Shown piece by piece: positions 20,211 through 30,107 of a DNA stretch of 64,000 nucleotides. Both the position numbers and the translations under genes were made by a program. Position 1 is the first letter of the stretch, and every line of letters starts with the position of its first letter. The DNA comes from Rhynchopus euleeides. Taxonomy: Eukaryota; Euglenozoa; Diplonemea; Diplonemida; Diplonemidae. A model generated the notes under the pieces. It was given only the letters and a program-made list of their open reading frames with translations. It was not told where the DNA came from and did not search any database. Where the stretch lies: the NCBI GenBank assembly GCA_963210315.1, contig OY723279.1:806001-870000 (forward strand), given 5' to 3'.

Positions 20211-22361
20211 CAAAAATTTGCGACCAACCAAACTCATCTCCCAGAGCAAAATGACCACACTACTGGCCGGAATTGATCCGGAAATTCCTAATTTCTGATA
20301 ATTTTTGGGCTGGGACCCAAGTCTGGATTTTCGAAGTCCCGGGGGGTACCGGGGGGTAGTACCTGGTACGGTACCTACTCAGATCACTGGGTATAGCCTG
20401 TATTTCCCTAAATAGGATCAAGACAGAAATCCAGTATGGCCTGTGGGGGTCTTCGCTACGGAGTGACCGTTAGAATAACGGCCAGCGAAGACCCCCTGTG
20501 TCGACTATCCTCAAGACAGAAATCTGGTATGGCCTGTGTTTCCCTAAATAGGATCAAGACAGAAATCCAGTATGGCCTGTGTCGACTATCCTCAAGACAG
20601 AAATCTGGTATGGCCTGTGTTTCCCTAAATAGGATCAAGACAGAAATCCAGTATGGCCTGTGTCGACTATCCTCAAGACAGAAATCTGGTATGGCCTGTG
20701 TTTCCCTAATTAGGATCAAGACAGAAATCCAGTATAGCCTGTGTCGGATTTTGAAATGGAATGCCGACAGTTTAACGTCATGTCGAGGACGAATCGTCAC
20801 AGAAATGAAGGGGTGGGCTGAGTTTCGGGATTTTTTTTCGGATTTCTGGGCCCGCACCCCAATTTTTTTTTGGCCGATTTTTTTTGGATTTTGGGCCCGC
20901 ACCCCAATTTTTTTTTTGGCCGGATTTTTTTGGATTTTGGTCCCACACCCCAATTTTTTTTTGGCCGGATTTTTTTTGGATTTTGGGCCCGCACCCCAAT
21001 TTTTTTTTTGGCCGGATTTTTTTTGGGGTTTTTTCCCGTCTTCATTTGTTTGATTTTTGGGGCCGCATGGGGGATTCAGGGGCCAAAAATATCAGTTTTT
21101 TTAGGATTTCGTTCGACAATGGACAGTTTCAGACCACTAGAATCCGAGTTTGGGGTCAGAATTTTTTTGGTCATCTTTTGGGTGAATTTTGGCTTTCCCG
21201 ACCAAAAAAAAATTTCTCCCGAAATGGCCAAAAATTGGCCAAAAACCGTGTTTTGGACCAATTTTTCACCCTGTGCTCGACATGGTGGGTTCCTCCGGAG
21301 GCGCCTCCGGAGGCCTCCGGAGGACCTCCGGAGGACCTCCGGAGGCGGGTGGAGGCCTCCGGAGGCCTCCACCCGCCTCCGGAGGAACCTCCGGAGGTTC
21401 CTCCGGAGGAGGCCATTTTAGCTCCTCCGGAGGCCTCCGGAGGCCCGAGAGCCTTGCCTGCAAGGCTCTCGGGCCTCCGGAGGCGCCTCCGGAGGCCTCC
21501 GGAGGCCTCCGGAGGGCCTCCGGAGGCGAAAAAGTCAAAAAATAGATTGCCCATTTGGTGACAGGGCTGTTCCTAACTGGGGGGCTGGTTCCCCACTTTC
21601 AGGCAGGCCTGGGCGGGGAACGAGCCCTTTTTCCAGGTTTTTTGGGTCGGGGAACCAGGTTTTTTCTAAGAATTTTTACAAGGGATTTTTTGCTCGCCCC
21701 CCCACAGTTTCCAGGCGCGTGCCCGTCAGGCGGGACTTTTTCTCTGATTTCTCTCCGCGTCATCATGTGACAGCTCTCGAGTGATGCCCAGATGCTTGCG
21801 GCAGAGAGTGCCCCTCATGCGCGTCACAGCTGAAAATGAATGAGGATCATCTGGCACTCGTTCTCATCGGGGGTTGTGCTCCGCAGGGACTCAATACACC
21901 TTGGCACTCTCGCAGGGCTGGACATGCCAGCAGCTGGAGGACAGTTACAAAGCTGCCACTCCCCGACGCCACCCACCTGCTGGCCCCTTCAGGTCTGAAA
22001 GCCCAAAAGCTCCCGGGGATTTTTGCAGTGGTGCGCACCATATTCAGCGCAGTAGGGTGATCTCTCCGATTTTCCAAAACTGCTGGTTTACTGGTTTGGG
22101 GAACGGTCGTCGGCAGACCGTTGAAATGCCCGTGTTAGCAAGGCACACTCACGTTTCAGGTAGCGTGTCGCGTGTCACGCATGTCGCGAACGCGGCAAGT
22201 GTACCTCCCAGGTGGGGAAGCCCGACCTCCTGTCCGATGTCAGCCAGGCTTCGAAGAAGCGCTTCATGGATGCGGCGCTGACCTCCTACGCTGCACTGTA
22301 CCCGGGGAAGTGAGATAGATGGACGGGCACACGCTACATGGGGGGTCTGGGGGGCGGAGCC
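20211..22361. repeat. 3.3-kb tandem repeat, unit 3 (partial)
   Basis: Third copy, matching the first about 2.15 kb of the unit and then stopping. The match ends inside the sequence GGGGGGCGGAGCC. Here it continues as the full palindrome GGGGGGCGGAGCCCCCC instead of following units 1 and 2, so the breakpoint falls on a palindrome. Confidence 0.85.
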
Positions 22362-22558
22362 CCCCAGCCGCCGGAGGCCACGGTAGCGAACATCTGTTCG
22401 TGTGGGCGTACAGATTCTGTGCGAGTTGGCTGCGTCCTCAGAGGCGACTGGAGTGGTTGGACCCCGACTTGATGGGATTCGAAGAACTTGAGTACGAGAC
22501 GTACGCCACAGGGGGGTCTGGGGGGCGGAGCCCCCCAGCCGCCGGAGGCCACGGTAGT
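22340..22558. repeat. G/C palindrome repeat, two copies
   Basis: A module of about 47 bp containing the palindrome GGGGGGCGGAGCCCCCC and then CAGCCGCCGGAGGCCACGG occurs at about 22340-22386 and about 22511-22558. The sequence between them (about 125 bp) looks unique. No gene is supported. Confidence 0.65.
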
Positions 22559-22569
22559 GAACGTCTGGC

Positions 22570-23017
22570 TCTCCAGTTGGCCAGCAAGGCGAACGGTACG
22601 TGGGACAGACTTCCCTTCCATCCTTGTGCGCGCCCTGTCGACTGGGGAAAACGTAGAAAAAGTTTTTTCCTCTGCGAAACAACCTTAGAAAAAAATTCCC
22701 CTAACAAAATTCTTAGAAAAAAACTTTTTTTCCCCTTACAAAAATTCTTAGAAAAAAAGTTCAGAATCCTGAAAGTGGGGAACAAGCCCCCCAGTTAGGA
22801 ACAGCCCTGCTTTCAGGATTCTGAACTTTTTTTCTAAGAACTTTTGTACGGGGAAAAAAAGTTTTTTTCTAAGAATTTTGTAAGGGAAATTTTTTTTTCT
22901 AAGGGTTTTTCGCAGAGGAAATTTTTTTTTCTAAGATTTTCCCAGTCGACAGGGCGCACACAAGGATGGAAGGGAAGTCTCTCCCCCGTACAGTTCGCCT
23001 TGCTGGCCAACTGGAGA
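22570..23017. mobile_element. Foldback element, about 448 bp
   Basis: Two inverted arms of about 220 bp. The outer ends read TCTCCAGTTGGCCAGCAAGG and its complement, and the inner parts contain repeated TTCTTAGAAAAAA stretches. The short loop carries GGGGAACAAGCCCCCC and TTAGGAACAGCCC. It is non-coding. The loop is closely related, in reverse orientation, to a segment of the 3.3-kb unit at about 14968-15010. It marks the 3' truncation point of family B copy 3. I cannot identify a target duplication. Confidence 0.75.
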
Positions 23018-23050
23018 CTCCGCAGGATGACCCCGCCCACCTCCTCTTGC

Positions 23051-23545
23051 CTGGCGCCTTCGCGGACCGCCTTGGCGAGGTCTAGTACCGACTCTCTCAT
23101 GAGGTCGAGTTGTGCCTTGGTCTGCTTCCTCGCGTATTCATGCACCGATCTGAGGTTGGCGTAGTCAAACCCCACCACGGGGATGGTGCATTCTTGCAAC
23201 CCCGTGGGCTCGACTTCATCGAGTTCCTCTAACGGCAGGGTGTAGAGGATGGTGTACGTGTTGTCCTCATTTTTTCGCAGCACCCCCGCGTGGCGAGAGT
23301 ACTCTCCCCCAATTTCGTCGCCATCCTGTGGGGATGCTCTGACCTCGTACACAATCTCGGTCACTCCGCGCTGGTGGAGCCTGTCGAGCATCTGTGTAAC
23401 CGCTTCCATTTTAAGAGCTTCTCCCACGGACTGCTTCTCTGAAGTGTAAAAAGAGAAAGGCTTTGCGCAGTCCGTGGGAGAAAGTAAGTTGGAGCTTGTC
23501 GTTACCTGAGGTGTGGGGGGTTGTGTGTAAAACCCAAGAATTATA
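23051..23545 (-). mobile_element. Family B retrotransposon, copy 3, ORF1-proximal fragment
   Basis: The 5' part of a family B element: the end of the A1 repeat and the first part of gag-like ORF1 (ATG at 23409, reading leftward). It is cut off at about 23051, next to the foldback, and split from its own 5' end (28667-28786) by the family A element at 23546-28666. It is a broken remnant lacking YR and RT. Confidence 0.85.
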
Positions 23546-23794
23546 TCACAGTTTACTGAGGGAATATGACCCAAGGCCATTGGCAGCAGACACCCCCATC
23601 CCCCTCATCACCCCTGACACCCCACAACCCCAATCCTGTTGCCTTTCCCCTCTCTCTCTCCCCCCATGTTGTGCCCATGCACCTTCCCGGGACACTTTGT
23701 ACATATATTTAACACCACACCACACAACACCCCCTTCATCAGGGTAATCTCCCCGCGGCCAACACTCTTCGTCTTGTCCGCTTTCTTTTATTGT
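23546..23794 (+). repeat. A-family split direct repeat A1
   Basis: 249 bp from TCACAGTTTACTGAGGG to TTTCTTTTATTGT, repeated as A2 at 28168-28416. Homologous copies are at 7765-8011, 12804-13052, 38210-38458 and 42841-43089. It is the 5' terminus and presumably contains the element promoter, though no promoter motif is clear. Confidence 0.85.
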
Positions 23795-23865
23795 TACACT
23801 TTCACCTTCTGTTCCCACGCCTTCTTCCCCACTGCCCTTTCCAACCGCCCGTCGCCCGCTACACA

Positions 23866-25062
23866 ATGACAACCTCCCCTGACGTCGTCCCCCTGCAGCC
23901 CTTCACCATGTCGTGGGTGGGGACTCAGCGGGCGCGGGCGGTCTCCCCCAGAGCCACCGCTGGGCAGGGGTTTGTGGCCCCTGTGGAGATGTCGGTGCGG
24001 ATGCTGGGGGACCAGGCCGCTGCCCTGGTGAATGCGTGTGTTGTATACACGTGCAGACCGTCTGACGGATCGACGGATTTCGCGCGTTACGCAGCGCGTC
24101 TCTCTGCGGGTGCACCTGACCAGGACGGCTCTCCGACATATGAAGTGACATTGTCGGAGGCCTACAACTATGTGGCCGGAGTCGAAGTGCACGACGGTCC
24201 GGATGTGACCTACCCCTTCCCCGCTCCGGATTGGGTCTACATCCGACTCGTCGAGACCTCGGTGCACCAGACCGAGATGGCGGCGACGACCATCGAGGAC
24301 ATGCGGGTGCAGTCAGAACGGGAGGTGGCAGCGGTGCGCGAGGCTTTGAACGAAGTGCAGGCACAGGCAGCAGCGCAGCAGCGGCGCTTCGACGAGGCTT
24401 CGGCAGAACAAACACGTCAGTTCCAGGAGGAATTCGACCGGCGTGTCGCGACCATGCAGCAGCAGGCTGCATCGATGGTGGCGTCGCAGCCCCCTCCCCC
24501 TCCTCAGCAGATGGGTGCTCCCCCGGTGACACCGCCCCCGATGTACCCGCAGATGGCGGCGCCGATGACGAGCGCGGCGGTGCACCCGGCGGATGTGGCG
24601 GACGTCGCGGAGTGGGATGCGGCCATCGAGACCGACGCGCAGTACCTGGTACTGCAGCTCGAGTCTCGCTGGGTGTCGGGTTCGCTGCATCTCCCCGGGG
24701 GGCGCATTCTGGGGGAGGCCTTCGAGGCATTGCGCCTCTGGATCTTGGCGACGGCGTGCGTCGCAGGCTGGGGGCGCACCCCCCAGAGGGAGCTGGGGAA
24801 CCACCTGCTGCGACAGGTGCTGCTCCAGATTGCCTTCGTGCGAGACAGGGTGCCGCGAGCTGCGATCGAGCGCCACCTCGCCAGGGAGGACGCCACGGCC
24901 CACCCTGTGATGCGAGCGGCTGCGGCAGTGGGCCCGGGGGCCGCCCCCCAGACACAACACACACGCCCCCGCACCGCCGCCAGAGCCCCCCAGCAGCGCA
25001 TCGTGGCGAAGGCACCGGCGAGGGCGCCGGGAAACGGCAGGGCCGGGGGCGGGCGCGCGTGA
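23866..25062 (+). CDS. Gag-like ORF1 of family A, copy 2
   Basis: 398 residues from MTTSPDVVPLQPFTM; the frame is open further upstream, but this is the first ATG after the 5' repeat region that matches copy 3. The block VRMLGDQAAALVNACVVYT is followed by SEAYNYVAG. Then come a Gln/Glu/Ala-rich coiled coil (about 150-225), a Pro-rich linker and a globular part (WDAAIETDAQYLVLQLESR ... GNHLLRQVLLQ). The tail is Arg/Ala/Gly-rich. I infer a gag-like RNA-binding or particle protein by position; there is no enzyme motif. Confidence 0.75.
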   Translation: MTTSPDVVPLQPFTMSWVGTQRARAVSPRATAGQGFVAPVEMSVRMLGDQAAALVNACVVYTCRPSDGSTDFARYAARLSAGAPDQDGSPTYEVTLSEAYNYVAGVEVHDGPDVTYPFPAPDWVYIRLVETSVHQTEMAATTIEDMRVQSEREVAAVREALNEVQAQAAAQQRRFDEASAEQTRQFQEEFDRRVATMQQQAASMVASQPPPPPQQMGAPPVTPPPMYPQMAAPMTSAAVHPADVADVAEWDAAIETDAQYLVLQLESRWVSGSLHLPGGRILGEAFEALRLWILATACVAGWGRTPQRELGNHLLRQVLLQIAFVRDRVPRAAIERHLAREDATAHPVMRAAAAVGPGAAPQTQHTRPRTAARAPQQRIVAKAPARAPGNGRAGGGRA

Positions 25063-25317
25063 CTGCCCACCTCCCGGCTCCAGGCCCGCCCCCCCCTCGC
25101 GCTTCTACAACACCCCGCCCCTCGCCGCCCATCCAACCCCCCCCACATCCACAACATCAACAACATCAACAACAACGACAACAACAACAACAACACCTCA
25201 ACAACATCTCCTCCACCCGACACATCCCTTCGACCCCACCCCGCTCAGCCAGGGCCCGCAACGCCCTTAGGCGCATCCGGCGCCGCCAGCGGGAGAACAC
25301 CGCTCTTTGCGAGGGCG

Positions 25318-26247
25318 ATGATGCGGCACGTGGCCGCTCGGGTCGGGGGTGTGGCGGTGCGCGTCACGGGAGAGGTGGAGGTCGGCCCCGGGGAGGCCGT
25401 GGAGCGCCTGCAGGCCGTGGTGGCGGGTATGTGGGCGCGAAGCACTTCGTCACAGAGGCAGCTGCTGTGGGCAAGGCTGGTGCGGTGGGCCAACGAGCAC
25501 GGCCTAGAAGTCGACGCCGACACCGCCATGCTGTTCGTGCTGGCGACAGGGGTGTCGCCGCAGGGGATGCTGGCCTACGCAAAGGCGCTCTCCGGGACGA
25601 TGCGCCACCTCGGCCTCGCCCAGCAGCCCCTCCTCAGCCTGGCAAGCGCGCTGCGTGCGGCCGGGGGGGCCATTCCGCAGCAGCAGGCGACGCCGATGCC
25701 GAAGGAGGTACTCGTGGCGTGGGCGCTGTGTCAACAGCCGCATCTCCGACTGGCGGCGCTGACGGCGTGGAAGACCGCGGCCCGGTGGGGGGAGGTGTGC
25801 ACCCTCTCGTCGGAGCAGTTCATCGCGGTGCAGCCCACGGAGGTGATAATAGACTGGCACACCTCCCCGAAGGGCCGTCGGGCCAACCCGTTCACAGCCT
25901 CAAAGTGGACGGTGATATGCGGGGACCTGACCCCCTCCATCGCGGAGCTGGTGACGCGCCTGCGCCCCTTCGAGCGGCTGACGGCGGTTTCGACGGCAGA
26001 TGTGACGGCGATGTGGCGGGCAACACCGGGGATGGAGGCCTACTCGGGCCACAGCGTGAAGCGCGGGGCGCTCACCTTCCTCTTCGGGCTCATCGCGTCG
26101 GGAGCGGATCTGTCGGAGATGCTGGTGGGCCGCCTCGCGAAGCATCACGGCGAGGGCGGCCTCTCCAGCACCACCATCCGCTACGGGGGATGCCCCACGG
26201 AGATGGCGAGGGCGCTGCGGACGCAGGAGGTGACACGGCATCTGTGA
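25318..26247 (+). CDS. Tyrosine recombinase (YR integrase) of family A, copy 2
   Basis: 309 residues from MMRHVAARVGG. Catalytic residues: Arg156 in WKTAARWGE, His245 and Lys248/Arg249 in HSVKRG, His276/277 in LAKHHGE and the nucleophile Tyr289 in TTIRYGG. It is predicted to integrate circular cDNA by strand exchange, which fits the duplication-free insertion sites seen here. Its stop overlaps the RT-RNase H start (TGATG), so downstream translation may depend on termination-reinitiation. Confidence 0.92.
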   Translation: MMRHVAARVGGVAVRVTGEVEVGPGEAVERLQAVVAGMWARSTSSQRQLLWARLVRWANEHGLEVDADTAMLFVLATGVSPQGMLAYAKALSGTMRHLGLAQQPLLSLASALRAAGGAIPQQQATPMPKEVLVAWALCQQPHLRLAALTAWKTAARWGEVCTLSSEQFIAVQPTEVIIDWHTSPKGRRANPFTASKWTVICGDLTPSIAELVTRLRPFERLTAVSTADVTAMWRATPGMEAYSGHSVKRGALTFLFGLIASGADLSEMLVGRLAKHHGEGGLSSTTIRYGGCPTEMARALRTQEVTRHL

Positions 26248-27956
26248 TGGCCGACCCTGAGTCCTTTTGCCGCAAGCAGCGGGGGCTGCACTCGGTGACG
26301 CGGCGTGCGCACCAGTCGAGGCTGCCGGCGACGGAGGAGGAGCGCCGTGCGCCCCTGCATGTGTCTTCTGTGGCGGAGATGGACGTCGAGGCGCTGCGGG
26401 CGAGGATGACCGCCACTGTGAGGCGCAGGTTCGACGAGGTGTGGCGGCTGACGTTCCCCGATGCACCCCCGCCGGGCACTTCTACACCTTCTCCCTCTGA
26501 GGGGCGCTCCCGCCCCTCGCATCTACAACACAAGCATGCGGAGCTGCTGGTGGAGAACGGAGTGGCTGGGCCTGCGTCGGGTCCGGGCCCCTCCCTGTGC
26601 GTGCCCTTTACTGTGATGGAGGAGAAGCCGTCCGGGTTGCGGCAGAGGTTCATCCTCTGGACCAAGCAGGCAAACGACAACTTGGAGGAGTCCTACGCGG
26701 CACACGTCCCCCTGGGGCACATCTCGGGGTACCTCGACGCGGTGTTTGCGGAGTGTGGGTCGGCGCGGGATTTCAAGTGCGGGTTTTATCAGATCCCCAT
26801 CCCTGCGCCTGCACGGAGGTTCTTTCGCTTCGCTGACGAGTCGGGGGACTGGTATGAGCTGCTGAGGTTGCCCATGGGCCACTGTTGTGCGCCCGAGCTG
26901 ATGCACACTTTGGCTGCTGTTGTGGGTGGGCACCGGGACTACGTCCGCCAGGAGTTCTGCACTGCGCCTGAGGTGGGGGTCGACGTCTGGATCGACAACG
27001 TGCGTCTGACCGGCCCCCGCACCAGTGTCGAAGAGGCGACGCGGCAGATGGACAAGGTGGCTGCGGCGTGCGCTGCGACATGGAAGCCGTCTGACTCGGT
27101 GGACACGGCGACGGTCTACGAGTTTCTCGGGGTGGCATTCGACCACGCTGCCCAGACCGTGTCTCCGTCGGACAGGCTGATGGCGAAGCTGGACAGCGTG
27201 GACTGGCAGAGGGTGACGGCTGGTGAGCTGGAGTCGCTGGGTGGAAGGTTGCTCCACGCCAGCGCCATTTCGGGAGTGTCCCCGGGGAGGTTCTGGTTTG
27301 GGATCAAGTTCCTCCGCCGGGTGACTAATTTTTTGAACCGGGCGGTCCTTCGGCCGCCTGACCCTGTGCGGATCCCCCCATCGGTCTGCCGGGAGTTGCG
27401 GCAGTGGTGTGTGTGTGTGGGGGTTGCGCGTGTTCCCCCCCACAGGAGAGTTATTCAGTCCACACCCCCGTCTTTTACTTGCTTTGTTGACGCCTCCCTC
27501 AAGGGTTGGGGTGGCGTCTTAATAGATTCCTTTACACAAGAAATGCAGGTCATTGGTGACTCGTGGACCGCAGCCGAGTCCCAGCTGCACATTAACATTC
27601 TCGAGGCGATGGCCCTCAACAAAACAGTGCGAGCCCTTCCCCGGTCTGTGTGCGGGGGGGCTGTAGAGATCTGGGTCGACAATACGACCGTGGCAGCTGT
27701 TGTGCGCAAGCGGCTGTGTGCCGCCTGCAATCTTATTAACAAGTCCGTCCTGGAGGCGGTAGAATACCTCACAGCCCTCCAGGTTTTGTCTTTTTCCGTT
27801 GGATACGTCCACACCTCTGCCAATCCGGCAGATCTCCCTTCCCGTATCCCCCCCTCTTGCATTTCTTCTCCCGAAACCCGGGACCAGGTTTCACTTGCGG
27901 TGCGGCGCTTCTTCACTCGCGGTGGGGCAGGCGGAGACCTCGCCTCAACAGCCTGA
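26247..27956 (+). CDS. RT-RNase H of family A, copy 2
   Basis: 569 residues from MADPESFCRK. RT motifs: FILWTKQAND, ARDFKCGFYQIPIP (Asp175), LLRLPMGHCCAPELMH and VDVWIDNVRLTG (Asp250-Asn251). RNase H motifs: FTCFVDASLKGWGG (about 413-426), INILEAMALNK (about 452), IWVDNTTVAAV (about 475) and SANPADLPSR (about 524). The longer open frame running upstream to 24231 covers ORF1 and YR in another frame and is not part of the gene. Its end overlaps the start of the B1 repeat. Confidence 0.93.
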   Translation: MADPESFCRKQRGLHSVTRRAHQSRLPATEEERRAPLHVSSVAEMDVEALRARMTATVRRRFDEVWRLTFPDAPPPGTSTPSPSEGRSRPSHLQHKHAELLVENGVAGPASGPGPSLCVPFTVMEEKPSGLRQRFILWTKQANDNLEESYAAHVPLGHISGYLDAVFAECGSARDFKCGFYQIPIPAPARRFFRFADESGDWYELLRLPMGHCCAPELMHTLAAVVGGHRDYVRQEFCTAPEVGVDVWIDNVRLTGPRTSVEEATRQMDKVAAACAATWKPSDSVDTATVYEFLGVAFDHAAQTVSPSDRLMAKLDSVDWQRVTAGELESLGGRLLHASAISGVSPGRFWFGIKFLRRVTNFLNRAVLRPPDPVRIPPSVCRELRQWCVCVGVARVPPHRRVIQSTPPSFTCFVDASLKGWGGVLIDSFTQEMQVIGDSWTAAESQLHINILEAMALNKTVRALPRSVCGGAVEIWVDNTTVAAVVRKRLCAACNLINKSVLEAVEYLTALQVLSFSVGYVHTSANPADLPSRIPPSCISSPETRDQVSLAVRRFFTRGGAGGDLASTA

Positions 27957-28666
27957 ATTGGCGGTTGTCGCGGGATCTCTTAACCCCTTCGCGTTGCAAG
28001 TGAGGAAAAGCTGAACCGGAAGTCCCCCTTCCCCCTTCCCATCAACACCCCCACTACCCATTGCCTTTGCCTTTCTTGTCGTTGCGCACACACACCACCA
28101 GGAGAACTATAGCCGAGTCGACGTGTGTGTGCCCCCTGTCTGCGATAGCCCGGCCAAGGTATGATTCTCACAGTTTACTGAGGGAATATGACCCAAGGCC
28201 ATTGGCAGCAGACACCCCCATCCCCCTCATCACCCCTGACACCCCACAACCCCAATCCTGTTGCCTTTCCCCTCTCTCTCTCCCCCCATGTTGTGCCCAT
28301 GCACCTTCCCGGGACACTTTGTACATATATTTAACACCACACCACACAACACCCCCTTCATCAGGGTAATCTCCCCGCGGCCAACACTCTTCGTCTTGTC
28401 CGCTTTCTTTTATTGTCCCACCCTCCATCCCCCGGACCTCGCCTCAACAGCCTGAATTGGCGGTTGTCGCGGGATCTCTTAACCCCTTCGCGTTGCAAGT
28501 GAGGAAAAGCTGAACCGGAAGTCCCCCTTCCCCCTTCCCATCAACACCCCCACTACCCATTGCCTTTGCCTTTCTTGTCGTTGCGCACACACACCACCAG
28601 GAGAACTATAGCCGAGTCGACGTGTGTGTGCCCCCTGTCTGCGATAGCCCGGCCAAGGTATGATTC
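27936..28666 (+). repeat. A-family 3' cassette B1-A2-B2
   Basis: B1 is 27936-28167, A2 is 28168-28416 and B2 is 28435-28666. B1 and B2 are both 232 bp, from GACCTCGCCTCAACAGCC to GGTATGATTC. The B1/A2 joint TATGATTC-TCACAG equals the joint of the two outer ends. The same cassette is found in copies 3 and 4 but not in copy 1. Confidence 0.88.
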
Positions 28667-28786
28667 CGGACTGCAAGCCAACATTCCTGTGACCGAATAG
28701 AGAAGGGGAGAGATGGCATGGAACCGAGGGGAGAGGGGGGCAGGAACCTTGGGAACTCCGACTAGTGAGCAGGCCCACTGTGGCCA
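28667..28786 (-). mobile_element. Family B retrotransposon, copy 3, extreme 5' end
   Basis: 120 bp of the B-family A1 repeat ending in GGCCACTGTGGGCC-type sequence (TGGCCACAG on the minus strand at 28786). It is separated from the rest of copy 3 by the nested A element. It abuts a family C repeat exactly as B copy 1 does at 3079/3080. Confidence 0.85.
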
Positions 28787-29337
28787 AAAAAAACGCAAGC
28801 AGAAAAATGACTACCTAATTTGGCTCGCGGAATCCACGATGACCATTATTTCGCACTGAATCGTCAATCTAAGCATGTTCCTGCCCTCATTTCGCCAGAC
28901 CCCATTCACTGCTCAGCAAGAAGTCTCGGTAATCCGACGACTTTGCGAAATCGAGGCTCATCCGAGGTGAAAAATCACGAAAAATCGCATTGTCTTTTTC
29001 CCGTACAAAACCATGAAAAACCAAGTGTCACCCAATGGGAAATCTATTTTTTGACTTTTTTTGTGGAATCGGATTCCACTCGGTTTTTCGATTCCGGAAT
29101 CGGATTCTCGATTCCAGGAATCCGATTCCCTGCAGCCCATGGGGTGGATTTCGGTCGCCCACCAAAATCCATTTTATGGCCCAGATTCGCGAAAAAAATA
29201 CAACTAAAAAAACGCAAGCAGAAAAATGACTACCTAATTTGGCTCGCGGAATCCACGATGACCATTATTTCGCACTGAATCGTCAATCTAAGCATGTTCC
29301 TGCCCTCATTTCGCCAGACCCCATTCACTGCTCAGCA
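28787..29337 (+). repeat. Family C repeats, inverted relative to 2306-3079
   Basis: One full C unit (to about 29145, with the GGAATCGGATTCC cluster and the conserved box at about 29026-29060), the ~64-bp linker and a second, truncated unit ending near 29337. Arrangement and sequence mirror 2306-3079. The truncated unit is fused to the RT gene of family B copy 2. Confidence 0.85.
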
Positions 29338-30066
29338 GGATGTGGATGGGGAGGGAGAGAATACCGCCGTGGGGGGGGTTGAGAGATAGCAGTGGGAAAG
29401 TGCATACATGATCAGGTGCATCAACTCTGGGGACCACGACGCCCCCATTGGCAAACGGGTCAGGCAGTATGCCTCCCCCTTGTCATCACGGTATGTGAAG
29501 TATTTCTGAGACTCTTCGGGAATGGGGATCTGAAAAAAGGAAGCCGCTAGGTCTCTTTGGGAGGCGCACTCGCATTCCACCCTGGACAACACTGTTGGGG
29601 AGGTGGGGAAAACAACTTGGCAGCGGTATCCATAAGCTGCCGCGAGGGAGTTGTGGTCTTTGGTCCACATGATGGGCCTCAGTCGGCCCCCGTGTGGGCC
29701 ATACCCCTGCTTTTCTTCGAAGACAACGAAAGGGGAAATAGCCAGAACAGGGTTTCTCTTGCCAAAATCAAAGTCCGGGGCTCTCCGCACCAGCCCTGCC
29801 TCTTCCAGCTGCACCGAAAAACGAGAAGAAAAGGCCTGGCTCTTGGGTTTCACAGTTGCCGGGGTCCAGCTCTGCTCTGAGACCTCCCGCGCCATGGCCT
29901 GGGGGTTGGCTGTCATGTCCAGCAGTGTGCTGATCCTTTCACGCACTGGCCCCTTGGCCATCCGAAGTACCTCAGGAATAGAAATAATAGGGACTTTTTT
30001 GCAATGCAACGGGGCTTTTAGTTGCTCTTGGGTTGGAAGGGAACCCCTGGACACCCGTTTTCCCAT
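29338..30066 (-). pseudogene. RT of family B, copy 2 (truncated)
   Basis: N-terminal part of the RT-RNase H gene starting MGKRVSRGSL. It includes the LRPIMWTKDHN and RDLAASFFQIPIP motifs and LPMGASWSPELM, and is truncated before the catalytic VDN pair and RNase H. It is a fossil, with one large loss. Confidence 0.85.
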
Positions 30067-30107
30067 GCCGGAGTGGCTACTATGCTCGGGGGGGGCACCA
30101 AGTTCCG

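Larger units (their letters stand above)
23546..28666 (+). mobile_element. YR retrotransposon family A, copy 2 (looks whole)
   Basis: 5121 bp: A1 (23546-23794), gag-like ORF1, YR, RT-RNase H, B1 (27936-28167), A2 (28168-28416) and B2 (28435-28666). It is inserted into the A1 terminal repeat of B copy 3. Comparison with the intact B end at 32321 shows that the host sequence resumes exactly with no duplication. All three ORFs read open and the repeats are equal in length, so it looks whole and young. The order gag-YR-RT/RH is that of VIPER. Confidence 0.93.

Noticed and set aside
24231-27956. Very long open frame (1241 codons) over family A copy 2, with counterparts in copies 1 and 3
   Set aside because: Only the last 569 codons (RT-RNase H) have family motifs. 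The upstream part crosses ORF1 and YR in another frame and is low-complexity Gly/Arg/Pro sequence typical of GC-rich shadow frames.
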